64,000 nucleotides of DNA, taken from NCBI RefSeq assembly GCF_017676345.1, contig NZ_JAFFZM010000005.1, positions 186,001 to 250,000 on the forward strand, given 5' to 3'. Below are positions 40,533-47,689 of the stretch, in pieces. Positions within the stretch are counted from its first letter, which is position 1. Every line of letters starts with the position of its first letter. The notes beneath the pieces are model-generated. The model was given only the letters and a program-made list of their open reading frames with translations, was not told the DNA's origin and did no database searches. This DNA comes from Streptomyces smyrnaeus. GTDB taxonomy: Bacteria; Actinomycetota; Actinomycetes; Streptomycetales; Streptomycetaceae. Both the position numbers and the translations under genes were made by a program.

Positions 40533-42067
40533 CCGGTCGCGGAGCCCTTCGTGTCCTGCCGGCTCTTCGAGTCCTGCCGGTCCTTCGTGTCCTGCCGGTC
40601 CTTCGGGTTCTGCCCGCCGCCCTTCGCCTCGCCGGCGTCCGCGGCCTGCTCGTTCCCGGCGTTCCCGGTGTTCTCGCCGTCCGCTCCGTCCGCTCCGTCC
40701 GCGCCGTCCGTTCCGTTCCCGGCGTCCTCGGCGGTCTCCTGCGGCTCTTCCAGGGCCGTGACGGGCGGGTGCAACGGGAGCCGGGCGGCGACGCGGAAGC
40801 CCCCGTCGGGCAGTGGGCCGACCTCCAGGCTGCCGCCGACCAGCCGTACGCGTTCCCGCATCCCCACCAGCCCGTGTCCGGTACCGGCTGTCTCCAGCGG
40901 CGCGGCCTCCGGCTCGGGAGAGGGCCCGTTGACGACCAGGACGGACAGCTGGTCCTCCGGTGCCGTCACCGAGATCCGGGTCCGCGCACCGGGTGCGTGC
41001 CTGACGACGTTGGCGAGCGCCTCCTGCACGATCCGGTACGCCGACAGGGCCACGGCCGGCGCCGGCCCGGAGCCCCCGACCGCTGTGCCGTTCTCACCCT
41101 CGTCCCCGGGGAGGGAGACGCTCAGCTCGGTGGGTACGCCGGCCCGTACGGTCGCCTCCACCAGCTGCTCCAGTCTCTCCAGGCCGGGCTGGGGGTCGCG
41201 CTCCCCGCGGCTGTGCTCGCTCCGGAGAACGCCCAGCAGGCGGCGCATCTCGGTCAGCGACTCGCGGGCCGTGGCGGCGATGGAGCCGAACTCCTCGCGG
41301 GCTTCCGGGGTCATCTCGGCGATCCGGTAGGGGGCGCTGTCGGCCTGGACAGTGATGACCGACATGTGGTGCGCGACGACATCGTGCAGTTCCCGCGCGA
41401 TACGGGCACGCTCCTCCAGCAGGGTGCGCTGGGCGCGTTCCGCCTCGCTGATGGTCTCCTGCTCGGCCAGCCGCCGCTGCGCCTCCGCGCGCTCCCGCAG
41501 CGTGGCGCCGAGCAGCAGCACGGCACCGCTGAGCACGATCAGCAGGACATTGGTGCCCTCGCTGCGCTCAGGAGCGACGAACCCCAGCGTGATGGACGCG
41601 GTCACCGTGGCGAGCCAGACGGCCAGCAGGGTGCGGCGGCTCTCGCGCAGTGCCAGCGCCAGGCACAGCACCAGATAGCCCACGATCACCGTCGGCGGCC
41701 ACGGCCAGGGGCGGCCCGCGGTCCCGTCCGCCGCCAGCAGGGTGAGGGCGCCCACCAGGTCGGCGGTGAAGACGATCCACCAGGCGGGCAGCGGCCTGGT
41801 GACGGCCAGCAGCAGCGGTGCCGTCTGTGCGACACCGAGCGCACCGGCCAGACCGCCCGGCATCTTGTAGTCGTTCGTGAGCAACTGGACGGTGGACGGG
41901 AGGAGGGCGACGGTGAAGGCGAAGGCCAGCACGTAGGGCAGCCGTCGCACCAGTCGGGACGAGGCGTGTCCGAGCAGCGGCTCGTGGGAGGCGGCGGGCG
42001 TGGCCAGTGCGGTCCCCAGCGAGCGCACCCCGTCCCGCAGGTCGGGGACCACAGAGCGTAGGGTCAC
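40529..42067 (-). CDS. sensor histidine kinase (HisKA_3/DesK type)
   Basis: The 512-residue protein starts at GTG 42067, overlapping the DUF4429 stop (GTGA). It has about six membrane helices (residues 45-195), a short coiled coil, the phospho-His box ERARIARELHDVVAHHMSVITVQADSAP, and an HATPase with GTGHGLVGMRERVRLVGGSLEV. Residues 430-512 form a hydrophilic tail of GAD triplets and hexapeptide KDRQDT-like repeats, probably disordered. The sensor part is intramembrane, as in lipid- or cell-wall-sensing kinases. It pairs with the overlapping response regulator. Confidence 0.93.
   Translation of the reverse strand: MTLRSVVPDLRDGVRSLGTALATPAASHEPLLGHASSRLVRRLPYVLAFAFTVALLPSTVQLLTNDYKMPGGLAGALGVAQTAPLLLAVTRPLPAWWIVFTADLVGALTLLAADGTAGRPWPWPPTVIVGYLVLCLALALRESRRTLLAVWLATVTASITLGFVAPERSEGTNVLLIVLSGAVLLLGATLRERAEAQRRLAEQETISEAERAQRTLLEERARIARELHDVVAHHMSVITVQADSAPYRIAEMTPEAREEFGSIAATARESLTEMRRLLGVLRSEHSRGERDPQPGLERLEQLVEATVRAGVPTELSVSLPGDEGENGTAVGGSGPAPAVALSAYRIVQEALANVVRHAPGARTRISVTAPEDQLSVLVVNGPSPEPEAAPLETAGTGHGLVGMRERVRLVGGSLEVGPLPDGGFRVAARLPLHPPVTALEEPQETAEDAGNGTDGADGADGADGENTGNAGNEQAADAGEAKGGGQNPKDRQDTKDRQDSKSRQDTKGSATG
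40545..40616 (-). repeat. 18-bp in-frame tandem repeat in the kinase tail
   Basis: Four 18-base units (40545, 40563, 40581, 40599), consensus TCCTTCGTGTCCTGCCGG on the plus strand, encode the hexapeptide repeats KDRQDT/KDRQDS/KSRQDT. A second 9-base repeat (CGTCCGCTC type, about 40678-40715) encodes GAD units. Copy number changes would keep the frame. Confidence 0.85.
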
Positions 42068-42942
42068 AGTTCCGCCAGCAGCTCGGCCTTCTTGGCGGTG
42101 AACTCCTCGTCGGTCAGCAGCCCGGCGTCGTGCAGTTCGCCCAGGTGACGGATGCGTTCGGCCACGTCGGCCGGGTCCGAGCGGTGCGGCTGCGGTGTCG
42201 CCGGGGCCGTACGGACGCTCTCCAGCTCCCGCACCGGGTCTGCCGCGCGTACCGCCTCCAGGACCGAGGCGGCGAAGGGCAGCGATTCGTAGACGGGGCC
42301 GTAGCCGAGACCGAACACCACGGAGGCCGGGTCCTGGTCGGCCTCCGCGAGCATCTCGGCCCCGCGGGGGCGCAGCCGCAGGTGGCCGCTGAGGCCCTCC
42401 GGGGAGCGCCATTCGACGTCTTCGAGCTCGCCCACGGGGAAGAACTGGTCGCCGGCTTTCCATTTGGCGGTGGAGGCGCCGGTCCAGAACCAGCGGAAGG
42501 CGACGACCTTGCCGTCGAAGGATGCCTTGCCGTCGTACGCCTTGAAGCTCTGCGGCGCCGCCGGTGCGGCGACCAGATGGTGCTCGGCGGGTTTGGCCGC
42601 CTCCTCGGGCAGCGCGGCCCGCAGCTCGGTCGCGTAGTAGTCCGCCAGTGTCTCGCGCTCCGCGGGCAGCACCAGGCGGTAGGGGTCGCTGCTTGCCTTG
42701 AGCTGTCCGGCGGCCGCTTCCAGCAGCGGGTCGGCACCCTCGCGGGGCACGGCACGCAGCACCACGGTGCCGCGTTTGCCGCCCGGGGCCAGCTCGACGG
42801 CGCTCAGCGCCTCGTACGGAATACGCCGTTCCCCGAGCACCTGGAAGAGCTTCGGTGTGCGGATCCCCCGTTCGAAGCGGATGAGCACGGAGTCCGATTC
42901 GAACTCCCAGGTGGAGTGAATTCCAGCCAGTACGTCACCCAT
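42064..42942 (-). CDS. DUF4429 domain protein with C-terminal SHOCT helix
   Basis: The 292-residue protein has two DUF4429 (PH-like) repeats, each near a TWEFESDSVLIRFERG or KASFDGKVVAFRWFW strand set, then a C-terminal SHOCT motif (IRHLGELHDAGLLTDEEFTAKKAELLAEL). SHOCT helices usually mediate oligomerisation. ATG 42942 follows a TACGAT hexamer by seven bases; an in-frame ATG at 42951 is possible but would lie inside the promoter. It is translationally coupled to the sensor kinase, so it may be an accessory of that signalling system. Confidence 0.85.
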   Translation of the reverse strand: MGDVLAGIHSTWEFESDSVLIRFERGIRTPKLFQVLGERRIPYEALSAVELAPGGKRGTVVLRAVPREGADPLLEAAAGQLKASSDPYRLVLPAERETLADYYATELRAALPEEAAKPAEHHLVAAPAAPQSFKAYDGKASFDGKVVAFRWFWTGASTAKWKAGDQFFPVGELEDVEWRSPEGLSGHLRLRPRGAEMLAEADQDPASVVFGLGYGPVYESLPFAASVLEAVRAADPVRELESVRTAPATPQPHRSDPADVAERIRHLGELHDAGLLTDEEFTAKKAELLAEL

Positions 42943-43061
42943 GTGGGCCATCGTATGCGGCAGCCGCCTGTCCGTCCCCCCTCCGCCGCCCTCCGTGACG
43001 CTACGCGCGCTGATTCGGCGGGTACGGCGCCCCGGGAGCGCTCCGGCGCCCTGGCGTGATG

Positions 43062-44321
43062 TCAGGAAACGCCAGGAACGAAGGAGCAGTGCGGGTCGGA
43101 GGAGTCGCACGTGATGTCCTCGTAGGAGCCGGTGCCGATCGCGGCGAAGTTGTCGAGGCTGCGGGTGTGCGGCACGAAGTAGCCGGTGTGGCCGACGGCG
43201 CCCCGGGCCGACAGATGCCGGGCGCCGAAGGCGTCCGCGACGGGGTCGGCACCGTGTCCGAGCCCCCCTACGTCCATATGGGGCACATCGGCGATCCAGT
43301 CGTCACGGTCCCGCATCGCCCAGACGCGGGCGCGGGTGTCGAGCTGTGCCACGTTGTCGGCGCGCATCCCGGGACTGCCGGCGACGGCGATGTCGGTGAC
43401 GCTGCCGGGCAGCTCGGGTGCCGCCACCCCGCACACCACCGAGCCGTAGCTGTGGCAGAACAGCGCCACCTTGGGGGAGGCGGCGGCCGCGGTGGAGGGC
43501 AGTGTCCGCAGGAGTCTGTTGAGCCGTACCGCGCCGTCCTGGGCCGGTCCGCCGGATGCCGCGTCCACCCCGAGGCCCGCGGGTGCGGTGTAGTCGGCCC
43601 AGGCGATGGTGGCCGTACGCACGCCCGGGCGCGCGCTGTGCTGCTGCCGCTGCAGCGACTCGGCCATGCCGACGGGGGCGGAGTACTGCCGTGCCGACCT
43701 CTCGAAGGTCAGCAGTTCGGTGTCGACACCGGGGACGACCACCGAGACCCGCTGTGCGTCCCGCAGGTCGCCGAAGACCTCGGCTGCCCGGCCCCGCCCT
43801 GTCGGGTCGAAGGCGAGGATCTGCCGCCCGGGGCGCAGCATCGACTCGAAGCGGTGCATCCGCTGCCCCGCCTGGTTGCGGCCCTCCTCCGTCAGCCGCT
43901 GGTCACGCATCCGTTTGCGCTCGGTGTCGCGGGCCTTGAGCAGCGCCGCGTGGTTGGCCCGGTAGCGCAGCTTCAGGGGGGCGCCGCCGAGGTTGCCCAC
44001 GACCAGCGGATAGCGCGTGGCCAGGGTGCGCTGCTGCGCTGCGCTCAGCGTGGCGAAGTAGCGGGCGATGCGATTGGGTGAGGCGTCCGGGTCGGGCAGT
44101 GGGCGGCCGGCGAAGGAGCCCTTCTCCCAGGCGTGCAGTGCCGCTGCGCGGGGCCCGTCGGCGGCCTGGTGCTTGCGGACCGCGGTCCAGCCGGTGGTCG
44201 CCAGCAGGACGAAGACCACGGCCAGGGCGAGCAGCGCACGCCAGGCCGTGCTGCCCGGGGCGCCCGACGGGGGGACGCCTGTTCCGGACAGCGGGTTGCC
44301 TAGTGCGGAGAAGTAAGTCAC
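43062..44321 (-). CDS. DUF1023 alpha/beta hydrolase, membrane-anchored (paralog B)
   Basis: The 419-residue protein has a 28-residue cytoplasmic leader, one transmembrane helix (ALLALAVVFVLLATTGW) and a DUF1023 domain with ILAFDPTGRGRAAEVFGDL, VVVPGVDTELLTFE, ADYTAPAGLGVDAA and the nucleophile elbow LFCHSYGSVVCGVAAP. It shares long stretches of motif order with paralog A (38412-39599), including LGHGADPVADAFGARHL and SLDNFAAI. The C-terminal pair of Cys (ITCDSSDPHCS) may form a disulfide. GTG 44321 is used. It and paralog A flank the two-component system. Confidence 0.9.
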   Translation of the reverse strand: MTYFSALGNPLSGTGVPPSGAPGSTAWRALLALAVVFVLLATTGWTAVRKHQAADGPRAAALHAWEKGSFAGRPLPDPDASPNRIARYFATLSAAQQRTLATRYPLVVGNLGGAPLKLRYRANHAALLKARDTERKRMRDQRLTEEGRNQAGQRMHRFESMLRPGRQILAFDPTGRGRAAEVFGDLRDAQRVSVVVPGVDTELLTFERSARQYSAPVGMAESLQRQQHSARPGVRTATIAWADYTAPAGLGVDAASGGPAQDGAVRLNRLLRTLPSTAAAASPKVALFCHSYGSVVCGVAAPELPGSVTDIAVAGSPGMRADNVAQLDTRARVWAMRDRDDWIADVPHMDVGGLGHGADPVADAFGARHLSARGAVGHTGYFVPHTRSLDNFAAIGTGSYEDITCDSSDPHCSFVPGVS

Positions 44322-44480
44322 TGGAGCGACACCTTAGGAGATGCCGCCCGGCGGTCCCGCATTCATGAGTGCCCCGTGAGTCATCTCACGTTTCGTACTC
44401 CGCGGTCGGGTCAGTGCCACACCGCCGTTCGGCGTAGTGGTCACCGTCTGCAACTGCCGTGCGGGGCGCGGCAGTCGGGC

Positions 44481-45110
44481 TCAGCGCGCTCGGCCCCAGT
44501 CGGCGGTGAGCGCGGGGCCCAGTTGCGCGATGTAATCGCGGGTGACCTCACGTGCCGTCTCCAGGGAGGCGTCGTTGCGCATGCTCCACTGCCGGGCCGC
44601 GGTGCGCATCACTCCGGTGAAGGCCGCCACCAGTACGCGCGGCCGCGGATCCACCTCGGCGTCCACACCGGTACGCCGGGCGATCTCCTGGACGAGCTTC
44701 TCCTCCATCAGCAGCGAGTGCCGCAGATGCGCCGCGAGCAGGGGCGGGGTCACCTCGATCACTTGGCACATCTTCAGGTGCAGGTCGAGAGGGGTGATCT
44801 CCTCCACGGCCACGCCCACGTCGTCCCACACGTCGTTGAGGGTGCGGCGCAGGCACTCCAGCGGAGGCTCGTCCGCCGGGCGGGCGCACACCGCCTCGTA
44901 GTAGAACCGTTCGACCATGTCCTGCACGAAGAGTGCGACTTCCTCCTTGTTGGAGAAGTAGCGGAAGAAGGTGCGCTGGGAGACGTCGACGGCTTCGGCG
45001 ATCTGGTCGACGGTCGTGGATTCGTAACCCTGCGTGACGAAGAGCTCGTGGGCCGCCACGATCAGGGCGTCCCTGGTGCGCTGTTTCTTCCGCTCACGCA
45101 GACCCGTCAA
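44481..45110 (-). CDS. TetR-family regulator of the MFS exporter
   Basis: The 209-residue protein has the HTH RERKKQRTRDALIVAAHELFVTQGYESTTVDQIAEAVDVSQRTFFRYFSNKEE and a TetR_C ligand domain. No ATG or GTG fits; TTG 45110 has GAGAGGAAG upstream and is the likely start. It is divergent from a DHA2 multidrug exporter. A perfect GCTCACG-ATA-CGTGAGC palindrome 27 bases from its start is the probable operator for both genes. The ligand would be an exported drug or metabolite. Confidence 0.92.
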   Translation of the reverse strand: MTGLRERKKQRTRDALIVAAHELFVTQGYESTTVDQIAEAVDVSQRTFFRYFSNKEEVALFVQDMVERFYYEAVCARPADEPPLECLRRTLNDVWDDVGVAVEEITPLDLHLKMCQVIEVTPPLLAAHLRHSLLMEEKLVQEIARRTGVDAEVDPRPRVLVAAFTGVMRTAARQWSMRNDASLETAREVTRDYIAQLGPALTADWGRAR

Positions 45111-45136
45111 TGCCGCTTCCTCTCCCGCGTCGAATT

Positions 45137-45153
45137 GCTCACGATACGTGAGC
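45137..45153. promoter_or_regulatory. TetR operator, perfect 7-3-7 palindrome
   Basis: GCTCACG ATA CGTGAGC lies between the divergent tetR and MFS genes. Downstream at 45187-45209 TGTCA occurs three times. TTGTCA (first copy) and TTACTC 17 bases later could be the exporter promoter, ending seven bases before its ATG. Confidence 0.8.
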
Positions 45154-45221
45154 GCCGTCTGACATTTACCGGCTAATAATTTGGTTTGTCAATTGTCAGA
45201 GGCTGTCATTACTCTCGCGCC

Positions 45222-46832
45222 ATGAGCACCCAGACCAGCACCGTCGCGCACGGCGCGCCGGATCCATCAGGCCCCGAGGGCGGTCAGGGGACCCGCACCG
45301 GGCTGCGCGGACACCCGTGGCTGACCCTCGTGACAGTCGCCTTCGGTGTCGCGATGGTCGCCCTCGACGGGACGATCGTCGCCATCGCCAACCCCGCCAT
45401 CCAGGACGATCTCGACGCCTCTCTCGCGGACGTCCAGTGGATCACCAACGGCTATCTGCTCGCGCTCGCGGTCTCGCTGATCACGGCGGGCAAGCTGGGT
45501 GACCGCTTCGGCCACCGCCAGACCTTCCTCGGCGGCGTCGTCGGCTTCGCGCTGGCCTCCGCAGCCATCGGACTGTCCGGCAGCGTCGCTCTCGTCATCA
45601 CCTTCCGCGTGCTCCAGGGCATATGCGGCGCACTGCTGATGCCTGCCGCGCTCGGCCTGCTGCGCGCATCCTTCCCCGCCGAGCGGCTGAACGCCGCCAT
45701 CGGCATCTGGGGCGCGGTCATCGGCGCCTCCACCGCTGCCGGGCCGATCGTCGGCGGCCTGCTGGTCGAGCACAAGGGCTGGGAGTCGGTCTTCTTCATC
45801 AACGTACCCGTCGGGGCGCTCGCGCTGGTGATGGGCCTCGTGCTGCTGCTCGACCGGCGCGCGAAGGACGCACCCCGCTCCTTCGACCTGCTGGGCATCG
45901 TCCTGCTGTCGGGCGCGATGTTCTGCCTCGTCTGGGCGATCATCAAGGCCCCCGACTGGCACTGGGGCGACGCCAAGACGCTCGGCTTCCTGGCGGTGTC
46001 CGTGGTGGCCTTCGCCCTCTTCGGCTTCTGGGAGACGAAGGTCAAGGAACCCCTGCTACCGATGAGCATGTTCCGCTCGGTGCCGCTGACCGCAGGCACC
46101 GTCCTGATGGTTCTGATGGCCTTCGGCTTCATGGGCGGCATCTTCTTCGTCACCTTCTATCTGCAGAACGTCAACGGCCTCTCGCCCGTGGACAGCGGGT
46201 TGCGGCTGCTGCCGCTGACCGCGATGATGATCGTCGCCTCGCCGCTGGCGGGCACCGTCATCACCAAGGTGGGCCCGCGCATCCCGCTGGTCGGCGCCAT
46301 GGTGCTGGCCGCCGTCGCGATGTTCGGCCTCTCCACGCTGGAGGCGAACAGCGGCATGGGGATCACCTCGCTGTGGTTCGCCCTCCTCGGCCTCGGACTC
46401 GCTCCGGTGATGGTCGGCGCCACCGAAGTGATCGTCGGCAACGCCCCGTTGCAGCACGCCGGTGTCGCGGGCGGACTCCAGCAGGCCGCCATGCAGGTGG
46501 GCGGCAGCCTCGGTACGGCCGTGCTCGGCGCCGTGATGGCCTCCAGGGTCGGCAGCGAACTGCCCCACAAGTGGGCGGAGGCCAAGCTGCCGCCGCTGCC
46601 CGAGAAGAAGGAGGCGGCCCTCAAGGACGCCGCCGAGGTCGGTATCGCGCCCGTACCCAAGGGCACGCCCGAGCAGATGGCCCAGGCGATCAAGCATGTG
46701 GTGCACGACTCCTTCGTCTCCGGCATGGGCCTGGCGTTCGTCTGCGCGGGCATCGTCTCGGTGCTGGCCGCGGGCGTCGCCGTCTTCACCAGCCGCGGCA
46801 AGAACGACGCGGGGCCCTCCGTGCACGTCTGA
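45222..46832 (+). CDS. DHA2-family MFS multidrug exporter
   Basis: The 536-residue protein has about 14 transmembrane helices. DHA2 features include the first-helix motif VALDGTIVAIANPAIQDDL, motif A GKLGDRFGHRQTFLGG, and motif C-like GAVIGASTAAGPIVGGLLVEHKGWESVFFINVPVG. A 70-residue loop before the last helix (KWAEAKLPPLPEKKEAALKDAAEVG) is typical of the group. ATG 45222 is chosen because the upstream frame lies in the operator region. Proton-driven export of hydrophobic drugs or secondary metabolites is expected, under control of the divergent TetR. Confidence 0.93.
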   Translation: MSTQTSTVAHGAPDPSGPEGGQGTRTGLRGHPWLTLVTVAFGVAMVALDGTIVAIANPAIQDDLDASLADVQWITNGYLLALAVSLITAGKLGDRFGHRQTFLGGVVGFALASAAIGLSGSVALVITFRVLQGICGALLMPAALGLLRASFPAERLNAAIGIWGAVIGASTAAGPIVGGLLVEHKGWESVFFINVPVGALALVMGLVLLLDRRAKDAPRSFDLLGIVLLSGAMFCLVWAIIKAPDWHWGDAKTLGFLAVSVVAFALFGFWETKVKEPLLPMSMFRSVPLTAGTVLMVLMAFGFMGGIFFVTFYLQNVNGLSPVDSGLRLLPLTAMMIVASPLAGTVITKVGPRIPLVGAMVLAAVAMFGLSTLEANSGMGITSLWFALLGLGLAPVMVGATEVIVGNAPLQHAGVAGGLQQAAMQVGGSLGTAVLGAVMASRVGSELPHKWAEAKLPPLPEKKEAALKDAAEVGIAPVPKGTPEQMAQAIKHVVHDSFVSGMGLAFVCAGIVSVLAAGVAVFTSRGKNDAGPSVHV

Positions 46833-46919
46833 CCAACCGGTATCTACCCGCCGCTTCCAGGATCGATCCGGCACGGCGGGAGGTATCCGGATCTCTTCCG
46901 GCCCGGTGCATCCGGGGAC

Positions 46920-46946
46920 GGTGGATAACTCGCGAGTTGTGGACAA
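46920..46946. promoter_or_regulatory. pair of DnaA-box-like sequences
   Basis: On the minus strand TTGTCCACA (plus 46938-46946) is a perfect streptomycete DnaA box, and TTATCCACC (plus 46920-46928) is one base off the other common form. They are joined by the palindrome AACTCGCGAGTT. The pair lies in the 235-bp gap upstream of the I36-like gene. No other oriC feature is in sight. Confidence 0.5.
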
Positions 46947-47067
46947 CTCCGCCACCTGTCCCGGTGAACCGGGCCGTTTGCTCTTGGCGGCCCGTCGGCG
47001 GCACGCACATGCTGATCACACGCCGGGCGAGAACGTGCCCGGCCCTGAGCGGGGGGAGTGATCAGCC

Positions 47068-47556
47068 GTGAAAGGCATGCTCGGACGAGGTCCGAAGACG
47101 GCGGCCGGGATCCTGGCCGCGACAGCGCTCGCGGTGTCCGTCACCGCCGCCGCACAGCCGGCGGGGGCACGGACGCAGCACGGGTCCCAGCAGCGGGCCG
47201 TGCAGAAGGCGGCAGGCAAGGCCGCGGTGGAAGGGACGGCGGCACAGCGGGCCGGCAACGGCGACACCGGGCCCCGGCTGGGGAAATGCGGCCCGGGGGA
47301 GCTGTGCCTGTGGGAGCGCCCGAAGTTCAAGGGGAAGCCGCGCGTCCACGAACTGAGCGGTATCGACATCGAAAGCTGTACGCCGCTGCGGGGCGGAGCC
47401 TCGGCCACCTCGGCGGCGAACCGCACCGGCAGGCCCGTCACGCTCTATCAGAGCGCGGAATGCGCGGAGACGGCCGAGTTCAACACCCATCCCTCGGGCT
47501 CCTGGACGCCCGAGCTGCCCTACCGGGCACGCGCGTTCAAGGTATGGGAGCACTGA
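47068..47556 (+). CDS. secreted peptidase-inhibitor family I36 / beta-gamma-crystallin-like protein
   Basis: The 162-residue protein starts at GTG 47068 (GGGGGAG upstream). It has a signal peptide ending near AAAQPAGA, a 45-residue disordered stretch, and a small domain with CGPGELCLWERPKFKGKPRVHELSG and SAANRTGRPVTLYQSAECAE. The CLW...F.G motif with paired Cys is typical of Streptomyces I36 (SMPI-like metalloprotease inhibitor) proteins. Inhibition has not been shown for most members, so the molecular role is tentative. It is followed by the convergent aceE. Confidence 0.85.
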   Translation: MKGMLGRGPKTAAGILAATALAVSVTAAAQPAGARTQHGSQQRAVQKAAGKAAVEGTAAQRAGNGDTGPRLGKCGPGELCLWERPKFKGKPRVHELSGIDIESCTPLRGGASATSAANRTGRPVTLYQSAECAETAEFNTHPSGSWTPELPYRARAFKVWEH

Positions 47557-47689
47557 GATGCCCGCCGCGTACGCGGGGCGCCGAGATCGGCCCCGCAGGC
47601 GAGCGGCCGGGTGCGGTCCACTCCAGGACCGGACCCGGCCGCAAGGCCCGGGCCGGGAGCCGACCGGCTCCCGGCGACCGGGAGCAGGC

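Noticed and set aside
46920..46946. DnaA boxes as a chromosomal origin
   Set aside because: Only two sites; no dnaA, dnaN or AT-rich unwinding region. An origin would have many more boxes.
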